Assembly (NCBI RefSeq): GCF_003597395.2
Contig: NC_133774.1
Coordinates: 39,805,604 to 39,869,603, forward strand
Direction of reading: 5' to 3'
From: Chelonoidis abingdonii
Taxonomy: Eukaryota > Chordata > Testudines > Testudinidae
DNA length: 64,000 bases
In this document: one piece after another, positions 46,511 to 59,030 of the stretch
Layout: every line of letters begins with the position of its first letter
Position numbering within the stretch: position 1 is the stretch's first letter
The notes under the pieces: model-generated
Told to the model about the DNA's origin: nothing
The model's input: the letters and a program-made list of their open reading frames with translations, nothing else
Databases searched by the model: none
Position numbers and translations under genes: made by a program

Positions 46511-46681
46511 CTAAAAAAAAGTACAGTTTAAACAAAACTTCACAGCAAAAGCTTGACATTACTAATTCAACTACTTACAAAACAAACAAACAAAGCAAAT
46601 CTCAACTATACAAGTCAGTAAAAATATGCTTTCCTGTGCCACGCAGTCTAGAACTATGCATTTAAAATTTGGTAGTCTTTT

Positions 46682-46765
46682 CCAATAGGATTTGTCCAAT
46701 AGGATTTGTTTTACAGCAAAGTTTTACTGCAAACTTGTCCAATAGGATTTGTTTTACTGCAAAGC
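46682..46765. repeat. Short tandem repeat in the last DEPDC1B intron
   Basis: CCAATAGGATTTGT occurs at 46682, 46696 and 46739. The last two are units of 43 bases (with GTTTTAC and GCAAAG). The repeat lies 170-250 bases upstream of the terminal exon. Confidence 0.85.
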
Positions 46766-47269
46766 CCCTACTGTGAGAAATTGAAGTAAAAATAAACTAT
46801 AATTATTCCATCTACAAGAGAGTGTCTACAGTTTAAGTCTTAATGCCAGCCTCCTTTTCCTTTTGAGAACTGGAAGCTTATAATTTGATACAGATTTTTA
46901 TTTTATGAAAACGCCTCAAAATATCAAACTACATAGAAAAACATTTCCATCTTTTAACTTCATTAATCTAAAGCCATGTCTACCCAGGGACACTCAGAAA
47001 AGTAAAAGGAAATTAACCAAAAGTGCAAAGTCGATTGGCATAAATAAAAGTATGTTGAGACCCTTTCCTCCCCTCCTTCCCCCACATAAGGATGTTCTCA
47101 GTCAGGATTTAATGTGCCTTTAGGTCACTGTGACTTAATCCTCAAGGATTAAATAACTATGAAACTGGTCTTTATACAGATGTAAAAGATGAGAAGCAAA
47201 TATATAAAATCCTTCACATGCACAAGGTTGAAAAGAAAACACAAGCAATGATTTGAGAATTCTCTTTAC

Positions 47270-47455
47270 CTGCTTCAGCTTTTTCTTCTTGTCTTTGACA
47301 GATATTTCTTTATTCATTGTAATTTCTTCCAACAGAGCTGCCAGTGGTTCTTGAGAGCCAGTTACTCTTTGGTATTCAAATTCATCTGTACTGATTTGGC
47401 AATAAAATGACGGAGCAGGAAAAGTTGTATCAGTATCAGAGTCTGCATATTTTAT
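47270..47455 (-). CDS. DEPDC1B: DEPDC1B, penultimate coding exon
   Basis: This internal exon of 186 bp encodes 62 residues in phase 0-0. The acceptor is CTTCAG followed by ATAAAATATGC, and the donor is CAG followed by GTAAAG. The translation contains SAPSF-like and [11 protein letters not shown] segments, then [11 protein letters not shown] and a lysine-rich KDKKKKLKQ end. This order matches the region before the C terminus of vertebrate DEPDC1B. It joins in frame to the terminal exon across a 759-base intron (46511-47269), which contains a short tandem repeat. No stop or frameshift is present. The segment lies after the RhoGAP-like domain and has no catalytic motif of its own. Confidence 0.95.
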
Positions 47456-47654
47456 CTGAAGGAGAAAGAGGAGGAAAGAAAGGACTAATTTCAAGAATTA
47501 ATTTGGAAAAATTGGCTTGATTAAAGGGAGGGCCTGTGTGATTCACTGACCACTGTGTGACCTTGATCAAATCAAGAAACAAGTTGATGCTTCAGTTCAC
47601 CCAGGCCATTTCTTGTAGAAATACAGAATCACTAAAGCACTTCTTCATAAATTA

Positions 47655-47691
47655 AGGAGAGGAGGAGGAGGAGGAGGAGGAGGAGGAGGAG
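47655..47691. repeat. (GGA)n microsatellite
   Basis: An AGG/GGA run of about 12 units, followed by GA runs at 47742-47759 and 47935-47951. It lies in the DEPDC1B intron. Confidence 0.93.
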
Positions 47692-48574
47692 AGAACCCTG
47701 GCACCTGCGGAAAGAAGGTAAATAAACAGAAGTGTTAGGAAACAGAGAGAGAGAGAGAGCGTGGAGAAGAGGCAGGGGGAGTACAGTGATAGGATCTGGG
47801 TAAGTGAAGAGGGCACCAAGAAGCAGCTAGCTGGCAAAAAGAGATTATGTGGCTTCTCCTTCTCCCCTCCATACTTTCCCAGGGATACAAGACCACCCTC
47901 CATGGGGAAATTGCAAAGTTGCCAAAAAGGGCAGAGAGAGAGAGAGAGAGAGTGTGTGCACGCGCACACACAGAAATCCACAACCCTTTGTTTGGTCCTC
48001 TACTGTTTTCAACACCACTTTATTGGTGTGGAAGGGTGGATTATATTTCCCAAAATCCCTGTAAAGCAAAGATTAGAAAGTTGACTGAGATCCTTGGTGC
48101 AAAGATGTCAGAGAGGGGTAGAGTACTATTATGACCACTAAAAAAACCCCTTGAAACCATGCAGAACATGTCCCAAAATCTTAACATGGACAGTTCTATA
48201 AGTAGGACACCCTGCAATCTTAACTCAGTTGCAGAACACCACAATAGAATTTGCTGTGCAGATTTAGATAAACAAGCATTTACTCCAAATTAATTAATTT
48301 AATCTTACACTTTTTCCTTGTTACTCAGTTCTACATTATTACAGAATAATTGGGAGCAAGATGACAACCTTCACATGGTGCTTCTGTTAAGTGCTGATGT
48401 TTTTTGTGCTCTGCGTTTTGTGCAAATTCACCAGCACACCAACGTCACCAATTGGCCACTGGACGTTGTTTTAAATTTCCCAGTGAATGTAGCAATGATT
48501 ATACTTCCCCAAATCACCCTTTCCGGACCAATAAAGAACAGTTGGGCCAGTCCTCCGAATATACCAATTTAATG

Positions 48575-50115
48575 TAGATGGGATGTCCAGGGGAAAAGTA
48601 GATTACCTCTCAAGGACCATCAAAAGACCATCACATTGACACTGTGGCCCTCCAGGAAACACACGTGAAAGAAGAAGATAAAGCTGCCAGACATAAAATC
48701 TATAGCTACACCAAAATCGCTGCCATCAACCATCCAAAACATGGGGACTAGCAGGATGTGGAAGTTTAGAAGAACTATTGAGCAATGGAAGAGAGCTCCA
48801 ATATGGTTAGAATCAGGGACATCATTATAGTAAACATATACAAGCCACCTAACATAATGTGGCCTGATTCCATCTTACCTTACCTTTCTCATCCGACCAT
48901 TTACATAGGTGACTTTAACAGCCAACAAGACGACTGGGGATACTGCTTAAATGATGCAGCCACGGAGCAGATCACAGAATGGGCCTTCCTTGAAGACCTC
49001 CACCTGCTCTATGATCCAAAGGAACCTGGATCTTTTTAGTCTGCGAGGTGGACATCGGATCACAACCCTGACCTGTGTTTTGGGACTAAGCTATTCAACT
49101 GTACCCTAACCCGAGATCGTAGCACAATGGTTGATTATTTCCAATCCTGGAAACTTAGGCCTAATGCAAAAAACAAAAACAAAAAAAAGAACAAAAAAAC
49201 CCCACAACCCATGGTAACTGCTTTTCATCTGAACAATAAAATGGCTAATACCAAACTTGATGTGCAGTTCTGCGGTGAGAGCGTCAGCCACGAAGCTAAT
49301 CCAAAGTATCTTGGCGTTACACTAGACCAGAGTTTGACCTTTTGACAACATCTCAAGATAAGGTCAGGTCCCGTGTTGCGCTTGTCAGAAAACTGGCTGG
49401 AACATCCTGGGGCTCCAGTCCAGGGACTTTACGAACCGCAACAATTGCCTTGGTATATTCTGCAGCTGAATATTGTGCACCCATGTGGTCTCATAGCATT
49501 CACACTAAACTCCTTGACACTCAACTCAATAATGCTATGCGCATAGTGTCGGGGATGCTCAAATCTACTCCAGTTGACTGGCCCCCTATCCTATCGCACA
49601 TCCAGCCTCCACAGATTAGAAGAGCTGCTCAGACATCTCACTTTCTTAATCATGTCAAGGCAAATATGACGATCTCACTGCACCATGACTTGCAGAACCC
49701 ACCAAAGACTAGACTAAAATTCTGAAACCCTCTATGGAACCGTATTAAGATCCTTACACCCAACTTTGATGCGGAGGCTCAATGGAGAGTCACATGGAGG
49801 ACTCTGACAGCTCAAAACAAACAGCTTGTTGTTGATCCTGTTGAGGAACCATCAGGTTTTGATTTATGTCAGAAAGACTGGTGCAGATTGAATCGCATCA
49901 GGACATCTCATGGGAGATGTGGACAAACCCTCTTTAAATGGAAAATGAGGCAAACACCTGTATGCAACCGCAGTAAACAGGCAAATGATAGAGCACATCG
50001 TATGAATGTCTCCTTCGTTCTTTTGCCAGGGGCCTGAAGGATGTTCACCAGCTGACTGCTGTGGCAATGTGCTGGCTATCAAACTTAGATATAAATTTGT
50101 AGTTGTTGCTACCTA
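48575..50115 (+). mobile_element. Jockey-like LINE, RT core deleted, in DEPDC1B intron
   Basis: The plus strand has an endonuclease: SYTKIAAINHPKHG, IIIVNIYKPPNIMWP, IYIGDFNSQQDDWGYCLND and a TSDHNPDLCF end (48640-49075). It then jumps to SWKLRPNAKN and VTAFHLNNKMANTKLDVQ, NPKYLGVTLDQSLTF, SRVALVRKLAGTSWGSS, and EYCAPMWSHS (49127-49560). The RT core, including the catalytic box, is absent between about 49110 and 49130. The tail to 50115 includes DVHQLTAVAMCWL. The protein type resembles mobile element jockey ORFs best known from invertebrates. Confidence 0.82.
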
Positions 50116-50284
50116 CACAAGCCATACAAAAGAAAAAGAAGATGACATACTAATTGCTTAATCAAACAAACAATCTAAGGCACTATAGGCATAGTAAACA
50201 CACCTAACTGTATTAGTATGATGGAGGGAGGAAGATTTGCATGTAGTCCAAATGACTGACAATAAAACATTCAACCACTCATTT

Positions 50285-53200
50285 ATGAAACTCATAGACT
50301 TGTAGGTCAGAAGGGACCAATATAATCATCTAGTCTGACCTCCTGCACAAAGCAGGCCACAGAACCCTACCCATCCACTTTTATAACAACCCCAAACCCA
50401 TGACTGAGTTATTGAAGTCCTCAAAATTGTGGTTTGAAGACCTCAAGCTGCAGAGAATCCACCAGCAAGTGACCCATGCCTCACGCTGCAGAGGAAACCC
50501 CAAGTCTGTATCATCGCAACTTTATGCTACTTCCGCTTTTTGTCGAGGTCTAATAATAGGTTAAATAGATCGTGTCCCGAAAACCGATCTTTAGGGCTCC
50601 TAGTACCTCTTCCAGGCTGACAGTTTACCTTCAGTACGACGCTGGAATCTCTCTTACAGTTCTCCACCTTACAACTTTTCTATTGCATCCATTCTTTTCC
50701 ATTTATACTAAAGTTCCCCATCGGACGTGTCAATGTCTTACTTAATCGAGTGTAAATTTAGATCACCGCATTTCTTGCTAAGTAATCTGTCTGTCTTCTC
50801 ACAAGTCGGAGATCAGGTTGTTTTTGGCACGATCTACCTTGAGTAGAATCTATGTTGCAATTTTGTACCAGTGCGATGGACTCAATGTCCTTAACTAGCT
50901 TTTCTCCTTTTCACATTTTTTCCTAAGACTTACATACTACAGACGGTGAACTAACAGGCCTTATAGTTACCCAGATCACTTTTTTTCCCTTCTTAAAAAA
51001 TAGATCGTTAGCCATTCTCCAGTGCTTCGGTACAACCCCAGTTTACCGTTTGATTAAATCTCTCGCTAACGGGCATCGCAATTCTGCGCCGTTCCTTTAA
51101 TTTATCCTTTGGATGGAGATTGTCGGGACCCTCGTGATTTGGCCCATTAAGCTGTTCAGTTGGCTCTACTCTCAGATGCGGTTTGGTAGTATCCACCTCC
51201 ATCATTTCATTCCGTTTTATAATCTCCATCATTCCCTAAATCATCACTTAGTTTATTTGAAGGTGGGCCTGCAGGCAAAGTAATTATTTTAGATATTGGG
51301 CCATTGCCATTAGTGTTCTCCTTCAACTCGATTCATCCTCAGTGTTATGCGGCCCTCCTTCTTTCTTTTTTCTTTCTTATTGTTTTGTGGTGCTAGCAAC
51401 TTTTATATTGGTTTTTATCTTCTTGCAAGTCCGTTCACTGGCTTTGCCTTCTCACTTATCCCTATTTGTTCTGACCTACCAGGATTCCCTTGCTTATATC
51501 CCACTCTTTCTTCCACTCCTGTAAGATTTCTTGTTTTCCCTAATCCGCTCTCTTGAGGTTGCTTGTGTCATCCAGTTTGGGCACCTACAACTCCTGCCTC
51601 ATGGTTTTCCCTCTTCGCTTGGGATTGCAGTCCGCTTTCGACCAGTTTCTGCGGCTTTCAACCAAGGTATTCGCCCCTCCACTTTAATCATCGTGTGCCT
51701 TCCTGTCATTCCACTTCCCTAATAATTTCACTTAACTCTTTAAGATTAGCTTGAGCATGTCAAAACGCCTAATTCCCAGGATCTCCGTTTTTTTATTCCT
51801 TCCCATTTAGTTTGAACTGATGTCAGTCTGTTATGATCACTCGAACCAAGGTTTGTCCCCTCCACCATTTCTTCTATCGAGGCCCTTATGCTCACCAACG
51901 CTATCTAATAATGGCAGTCCCTTTCTTGTCGATGGTACTTTAACTACTTGGTGAGAAACCATCAATTCACTTCGCTAGAAATCTGACAGTCTATATTATT
52001 CTTGCAAGCACTTGTCTCCAGTCTATATTGGAGTTATAGTCGTCATGATCACACATTTTCCCTTGTTTTACTTCATTGAAGAATTAATAGAGGTCTCCAT
52101 CATATCCAATCGATCCTCGCTGGGTTGTAGCCCCCAGCACTATTCTAGGGAGGCTCTCATGTGCTTTTTCCCGTGTGATTTGTGCTCGTACAGACTCTGT
52201 CTTTTCCATTCGATCACTTATTTCATTACCGTTAAACCTCGATTCATGATGTTACAATTCTTACTCCACCCTTTTGCCTTCTTCCTGTTTTTCTAACAGC
52301 AATGCTCATACCTGTACTCCAGTCATGAGTACTATTCACCGGTTTTCTGTTTATCCCTATTATATATCAGTTTCACATTCGCTGCACCTAGTAGCTCTTT
52401 CCTCCCTCTTGTTTACCTTAGGCTCCTCCTATTAGTGTACAGCTTTTAATTTTGGTCGTTTGGCGTTCATGATCATCTTTACGCCATTGGTGCACGACAT
52501 TCTACCCCGATCTGTTTGTTAGTTAGTTTCTACACGCTTTTCCTCTTGGTCATTCTTGCGGTCCACAGCGTTTCCTCTCACTGTTGTTTAATTCCCTCCT
52601 AGGTTATTCTGGCGTGGAGATTCTTCGTGGATCATCTCCAACCTCTCCCCAACTTCTGTTTAAGCTTTCTAATTGAGGTCGGCGATGCTCCATCTAGAAA
52701 TTTATTCCTCCTTTATTAGGTGAGTATCTCGAGAGAACAGTCGTCTTCCGTAAATTGCTTCGATATGATCGTTACATCCCAAACCCTCCTTTAGTAGACC
52801 ATGCCGTAGCATCTGTTAGTCTTCTTAATCTTGTCCTCTCGTGTGCCTTCTCTTAGGAATGGCGGATCCCATCTGAAGATCACCTGGAGCTCGATTTCTT
52901 GGTTGAGCGTCTTCCCCAGTCTGGCCATATCTCCTTGATACGTCAGCGAGTAACTAGCTTGTATCTTCGTTCCACATGAGTGACAATCGCGGATTTTCCC
53001 CGCTTCTGCCTAGGATCCTTTTCCGTGCTCTCAGCCACATCCTGTATCTAGTCCCGGCAGACAGCCACCTTTTCTCTTTCTCAGTCAGCTCTAGCGCTAT
53101 ACAGGCCCTTATTCTATTCTTTCGTAGAAGGTCTCCAATCATGAACCTGCCTTTCTCGGGACAGTTGATTCTCTGGTCTTCCCTGCACTCTGCCGCTAAG

Positions 53201-53764
53201 TCCTCTCGATTGTTTTGCCCTGCATCTCTCGGGCTTTCATACTTGGTGCCTTCCCCATTGATCTTCCTCCTTCTTGTAGCAGGACTAGCTGTTCTCTTCT
53301 TCCTTGCTTCCTTCAGTCGAGACATCATGTGGTCATCATCTTCCATTTACCATCTCTATCAACCTGTCCTTAGTTCTATTCTCCAGTCGCTAGCTACCGT
53401 CTTTCTCTGCTGGTTCTCCTAGTCACCATGCTTTCACTGTTCTCACTTTCCTCACCAAGTCCCTCTCTCTCAGAATTCTTTGGTTCCTGCTTCCTTTCTG
53501 CACGCTCTATGCTTATCCCTGTGCCTCATTGTTGTGTCATCTCTGCTCAAACTCCTTCAAATACTCAGCAGTTTCACCTGCATCTCTCCGGTCGTCTTAT
53601 CTTTTCTGTCCCGCCTCTACAGGCGCAATTCATGCGACAACCCTTCGTCGCCTCCGCGACCAGTGTACATGCCACAGAGCTTCCACATACCTCAATCTCC
53701 AGTGTGTCTTCCACTGCTTGCCTCGTGTCTCACTCATGGCCTTCAACTCTGTGCTTGGTCAGAC
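50285..53764 (-). mobile_element. CR1 LINE, clean 3' end then highly eroded body up to the gap
   Basis: 50285-50500 reads AGGTCAGAAGGGACCAATAT and GCAGAGAATCCACCAGCAAG, close to the CR1 3' end. From about 50500 the sequence still follows CR1 antisense order (linker near 51200; endonuclease near 51800-52300, for example CACTATTCTAGGGAGGCTCT; possible ORF1 from 52500), but with dense indels and substitutions. It runs into the N gap. Confidence 0.75.
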
Positions 53765-54706
53765 NNNNNNNNNNNNNNNNNNNNNNNNNNNNNNNNNNNN
53801 NNNNNNNNNNNNNNNNNNNNNNNNNNNNNNNNNNNNNNNNNNNNNNNNNNNNNNNNNNNNNNNNNNNNNNNNNNNNNNNNNNNNNNNNNNNNNNNNNNNN
53901 NNNNNNNNNNNNNNNNNNNNNNNNNNNNNNNNNNNNNNNNNNNNNNNNNNNNNNNNNNNNNNNNNNNNNNNNNNNNNNNNNNNNNNNNNNNNNNNNNNNN
54001 NNNNNNNNNNNNNNNNNNNNNNNNNNNNNNNNNNNNNNNNNNNNNNNNNNNNNNNNNNNNNNNNNNNNNNNNNNNNNNNNNNNNNNNNNNNNNNNNNNNN
54101 NNNNNNNNNNNNNNNNNNNNNNNNNNNNNNNNNNNNNNNNNNNNNNNNNNNNNNNNNNNNNNNNNNNNNNNNNNNNNNNNNNNNNNNNNNNNNNNNNNNN
54201 NNNNNNNNNNNNNNNNNNNNNNNNNNNNNNNNNNNNNNNNNNNNNNNNNNNNNNNNNNNNNNNNNNNNNNNNNNNNNNNNNNNNNNNNNNNNNNNNNNNN
54301 NNNNNNNNNNNNNNNNNNNNNNNNNNNNNNNNNNNNNNNNNNNNNNNNNNNNNNNNNNNNNNNNNNNNNNNNNNNNNNNNNNNNNNNNNNNNNNNNNNNN
54401 NNNNNNNNNNNNNNNNNNNNNNNNNNNNNNNNNNNNNNNNNNNNNNNNNNNNNNNNNNNNNNNNNNNNNNNNNNNNNNNNNNNNNNNNNNNNNNNNNNNN
54501 NNNNNNNNNNNNNNNNNNNNNNNNNNNNNNNNNNNNNNNNNNNNNNNNNNNNNNNNNNNNNNNNNNNNNNNNNNNNNNNNNNNNNNNNNNNNNNNNNNNN
54601 NNNNNNNNNNNNNNNNNNNNNNNNNNNNNNNNNNNNNNNNNNNNNNNNNNNNNNNNNNNNNNNNNNNNNNNNNNNNNNNNNNNNNNNNNNNNNNNNNNNN
54701 NNNNNN
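53765..54706. other. Assembly gap (942 N)
   Basis: Unknown bases. Frames that cross it are meaningless. Confidence 1.
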
Positions 54707-55135
54707 TGGCAGTCCACGCCACACACCGCACCACAGGCCCCCAACAAGCACTGGGCTGCTGGCAGACTCCTGCCCCCTCCCTTATCTGGCTTGTTGGTTT
54801 CTCTGCCTTAGTCTCCCCTGCAACCTCCCCCTGGAAACTGGCACTGAAACTCCCCTGTTAGCAGCTCTGTTTGCTGGCTCCTGTGCCGCTGCCTGAGTGG
54901 CTGGCTACTTATATGGGACCCCTAATCAGGTAAGCCCCGACCCCAACTCAGGGCTCAGCCTCTCTCCCAGCACACGGCCCCTAGCAGCCTTCACACACAC
55001 TCACTCACACACAAACTCCACAATACAATCCACAAACTACAAAAACCTGCTCCTCCAACAGAACTCCCACTGAAACTCCCCTGTTAGCAGCTCTGTTTGC
55101 TGGCTCCTAATCTAGGAGCCAGCAAACAGGAGCTG
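54707..55135. repeat. Repeat with a duplicated 33-mer and a hairpin
   Basis: ACTCCCCTGTTAGCAGCTCT followed by GTTTGCTGGCTCCT occurs at 54847-54880 and again at 55075-55108. The second copy runs directly into AATCTAGGAGCCAGCAAACA, its own reverse complement, giving a tight hairpin (55092-55126). It may be part of the element hidden in the gap. Confidence 0.75.
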
Positions 55136-57203
55136 GCATGTTACAGTGTTATAAAATAGCAAACTTCACAGCTCTTCAGGGACACCAAAGCTTTGAAAGA
55201 CAGAGTAGAAGAAAGTGTGACACTTAAGGCTGCAGTTCCACATGTGTGTTACTGTGAAGATTTTACAAGATAAATCTATCTCTGGCTAAATCAGTCACAA
55301 AAAAGGACTCGAACTTTGAAGTCATGATTTTAAATTTAGTCACAAAATCAGTCAGAAAATATAAGTAAAGCACAGAGTGGACTACATTAAACTCCCTCCT
55401 ATCCTACCTTCAAATAATCAGTGAATGACTTGGGTAAAACACAAACAGTTGAGTGGTTCTGCTAAGTCAGAGCAACACAGTGTCAGCTAATGGTTTGTAA
55501 AACAGCCCCAGTAAGGAGTTGACCTTGCTTCTCCCCATTGTTCTAGCCTTCTGATCCTTTATGTCCTTTCGGTATGAATAAATTGTCCTGAGGGTTTTGG
55601 GGCAAATGACTCACAAAGGTTTGCCTAACTGAACATGCCCCTACAGATATTCTCAGAAGCTGCACTGGGAGTTATCAGGGGAACTAAATCCTCTCTCACA
55701 AAGGCTAATGAAGGATCATTAAGACTCATGTCTATACATGTAGAATTGGAAGAGGGCAAAGAGGATATTGTCCATCGTCCATACTTGGGGAGGGCTGGGG
55801 TAAAGGGTGAGGTTGGGAACATGGCAGATTGGATAACGCAAATCCTTTAGTGCAAGGGGCACGGTTATTAAGGGAAGGTGGAAGTCTTGAGACAAAGAAT
55901 CTCATTTTTCTATATAGCAAAATAATTTTCCTGAATTGCAGGAAACACCAATAACCAGGACTGATGGGAAACTGAAGTTAGGATTATGAAGAACTATTGA
56001 ACATAAACAGGTTGAGTGATGCCAAGCCATTGTGAAGCTTGACTTCCCTTAACAGATTTAACAAAAAAAAGAGTCAAACACCTTCTCTCTGGAAGGGACT
56101 AAAAAAGAATTAAAAATAAATTCCTGCACAAGATTACAAGGGTGACACTGTGATTATGGCATCTAACATCCAGATATTTTAAATATAAATATACTGGAAG
56201 ACATGTTAGAAGAGAAGACATCCCTTGAAATTCCACAAGGCTTCCCTTTTATATGATATTTTAAGCCCATAATTCTGAAGCAAAACCAGCCCAGGAGGCA
56301 AAAAAGGAAATAATTAAGTTTCCTCTTTAAGCTTCAAAATTTGTGAGCCAGCAAATTTAGATCATTTGCTGAATGAGGATCTGTGTTGACCTCTGTCCTG
56401 CCAAACTGGAAAAAATACTTCCTGGCTCTAGGTGAACAAGATAGCAATTAGTATTGTAGGTTAGGTATGACTGAATACATTCTGAGAGTTCATCTGCAGA
56501 AAGTGGGTAGGGATTTTAATCCCTGACAGAAGAAGCAGTTAAGGATTCATTTAAATTTGACTGAGTGCCTTCTCGAGAAGGTTCATCTTAGTACAACTGA
56601 AAATAGCTTACACGCTATCTATAAACTAGGGCTCATATTTCTCTTCGATTTTGTACTATATATGTTTTTTTCTTCATCCTTTTAGAATTGGGATCTCCAT
56701 GGAGATGAGGGAAAACATTTTATTCTTCTTGAAGTCATGAACCACCAGCTCAGCCACTGCTACAACCCCCAGCCTTCCCCATGTGCAGGTTGGTGTTTTG
56801 TCATTGAATTAAATTTTAGGTAAAAACTTTCTTTAATGCAACTGGGATTTAGGAATTAAAGTAAGTTAGGAGCTTTTGAAAATTTTATCTTAAGTCAGGT
56901 CGCAAATCCCCACCCCGACCATGTTTCATTCGTCAGCCACAAAAAAGCAATGCTTCATGACATGCAGTGAGTATATAGTCTCCCCCTGCACTATTACTTT
57001 GCCTTAACTACCCAATATCTACTTAGTGTTTGTATAAATATACAATGTCTTTAACGTGTTGCTGACAGCAGCAATTCATTCATGCTATATGCAATGTCTA
57101 AGATATCAGAGAGACAGCAAAAGCTATAAGACTTGTCTTATTTTTAGGAACAGAAGGGAGAAATTTCATGTGATGACAGAAGAAACACTTCTATTAGCCC
57201 CAC
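55136..57203. other. DEPDC1B intron, no repeat named
   Basis: AT-rich intronic DNA without recognisable mobile elements. Confidence 0.45.
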
Positions 57204-57380
57204 CTGGACTCTTCGGAGATGTACTACATGCTCCTCTATGACAGTCTGTAAGGAGGAGGGAACATTCAAGATCTCTTGGCAATTGTCCATCAGGAACGTT
57301 ACTAGTTTAGCAGCAAGCAGTTCATCCAAATCCACTTCATCTCTAGAGCAGAGGATGCAATGAGAAAACGCTTGAACCAT
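57204..57380 (-). CDS. DEPDC1B: DEPDC1B, exon in the RhoGAP-like region
   Basis: This exon of 177 bp encodes 59 residues in phase 0-0. The acceptor is TTATTCCAG followed by ATGG, and the donor is GTCCAG followed by GTGGGG. The peptide runs from [11 protein letters not shown] through [20 protein letters not shown] to HVVHLRRVQ, which is the conserved distal part of the RhoGAP-like region of DEPDC1/DEPDC1B. It begins with an ATG codon, but that is simply the first codon of an internal exon, because the preceding exon ends exactly in phase 0. The downstream intron (47456-57203) is 9.7 kb and holds a jockey-like LINE, a decayed CR1 and the N gap. The upstream intron (57381-59389) is 2.0 kb and holds a long CA repeat. 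Confidence 0.95.
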
Positions 57381-58935
57381 CTGGAATAAAAATCAGGAAA
57401 CAACATTGTATACATTTTTCCCTGTTTGCAGGAAAAATTGTAAATAGTGTTGAAGTGCAGACTTCAACAGCAGCAACATGTTTCCAATACACAATACTTC
57501 TTTAAATAGTGGTGTAAGTGAAACTGTTAAACCTTGTTAGATTCCAGTGGTACAGTTACATAGTCTAGCCTTTATTTCAGACCTAAACTACTGGAAATAA
57601 AACTCTGTTATTGTTAAGACTTGAAAAGATAGCCATTTCATGTGGGATATCAAACCAAATAGAAAATAAGAGTAGTACTTCATTATAATAAATCATGGAC
57701 TATTATGTAGTGCAAAGTCACAAGGTTATGTGGATTTCCTTATTAAAACAAAGAAAATGTTTCTGTAATTCTAACTAGATTTCAGAAAGCTGTCCAGCTC
57801 ATTTTCATGCAGCTCTGGACCCAAACAACCGCAGCTGGTTAGACACAGGTGCAAGCTACAACATTAGTTGTAATAATTGTAAAATTAATGGCAATCATCT
57901 TTTGTCTATTTTCCAGTCACTACTTGCCATTGTTAGCACAGCAGACAAATAGAGTTCTTCTCTGCCACATGCAACAGACTAACTTGTCAACTGCTACATT
58001 AAAACACTGTATAGAGTACACACATAGGATAGATTACACTGCTAAAAATAATGGCACTTAGGAGGTTTTAATCAAGTTATCATGTATAGTTAATTAAATT
58101 CTTAATGGCTAAAAAACAAATAGGTGCATGCACTCTGGTTTCATTTTACAGTGAAAGGGACTTGATTAATTTTATTTTGCGCTTTTATTTGCAATATACT
58201 CTTAAAGGCAAGAAAGCCACATTTTCACTATCTCCTCGGTTCTCTGTCACATGGAATCTTTGCCATTTATGTCTAATAGAACAAATGGCAACGTGACTTT
58301 GCACTGCCTACTGTACTTCCTTGTTTGCGTTCTACTGTCATTGGTGTTAGCAGCAACAAAACACGGGAAACGAGGTTGGAGAGAGGGTCTGAGTATAAAC
58401 CATGGCTTTGTCAAAATCTAACAAAAATGGCACTTAAACCCAACATTTTTATAGCAGAGTGGTGAACAAAAATATTGAGAGTCTGGCAGACATTTTCCAA
58501 TGGATGAGCACTAAGGAAATCAAATTCTGGGCTCGGTATATACAACAATCTCTTTTTAACCTTTAATCTACGTCTGAGAAAGGCAGTGTCTGAAACATCT
58601 CCCATCACACACCATCCCCCCAGATGCAATTTCTGTGAAGGGGGAGGAAAGAAAGCAGATTACTAGAGGCACTATCCCTCCCCCACACATTACCTCCCTC
58701 TAGAGCAGCCCATCCAAAATCCTGCTATCTGGGGAAGTGGGAAACTAGCCATCCCTTCCCTTCCCTGAAGAACTCTGCTGGAGTAAAGCCTCCTGCCCAA
58801 AACCATCTTCTATGTATCTGATACTCCATATTAAAACCACAATCATCTTTAAATGGCCCCTAATTGTTCTTTCAAACAGCTGTAACATAGCCATGGAGTT
58901 TTTCCTCAACTGTCAGAATACAAAATTATTATTTT

Positions 58936-58938
<3 letters not shown>

Positions 58939-59028
<90 letters not shown>
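58939..59028. repeat. (AC)45 microsatellite in a DEPDC1B intron
   Basis: A perfect 90-base AC run. It produces false HTHT and VCVC peptide frames. Confidence 0.99.

Positions 59029-59030
<2 letters not shown>

Noticed and set aside
53428..54861. Very long open frames on both strands (up to 477 codons)
   Set aside because: They run through 942 N, which cannot contain a stop. The flanks are decayed CR1 and an unrelated repeat.
57380..57380. ATG at the first codon of the DEPDC1B exon as a translation start
   Set aside because: The exon before it ends exactly in phase 0 and the protein continues through, so this methionine is internal.
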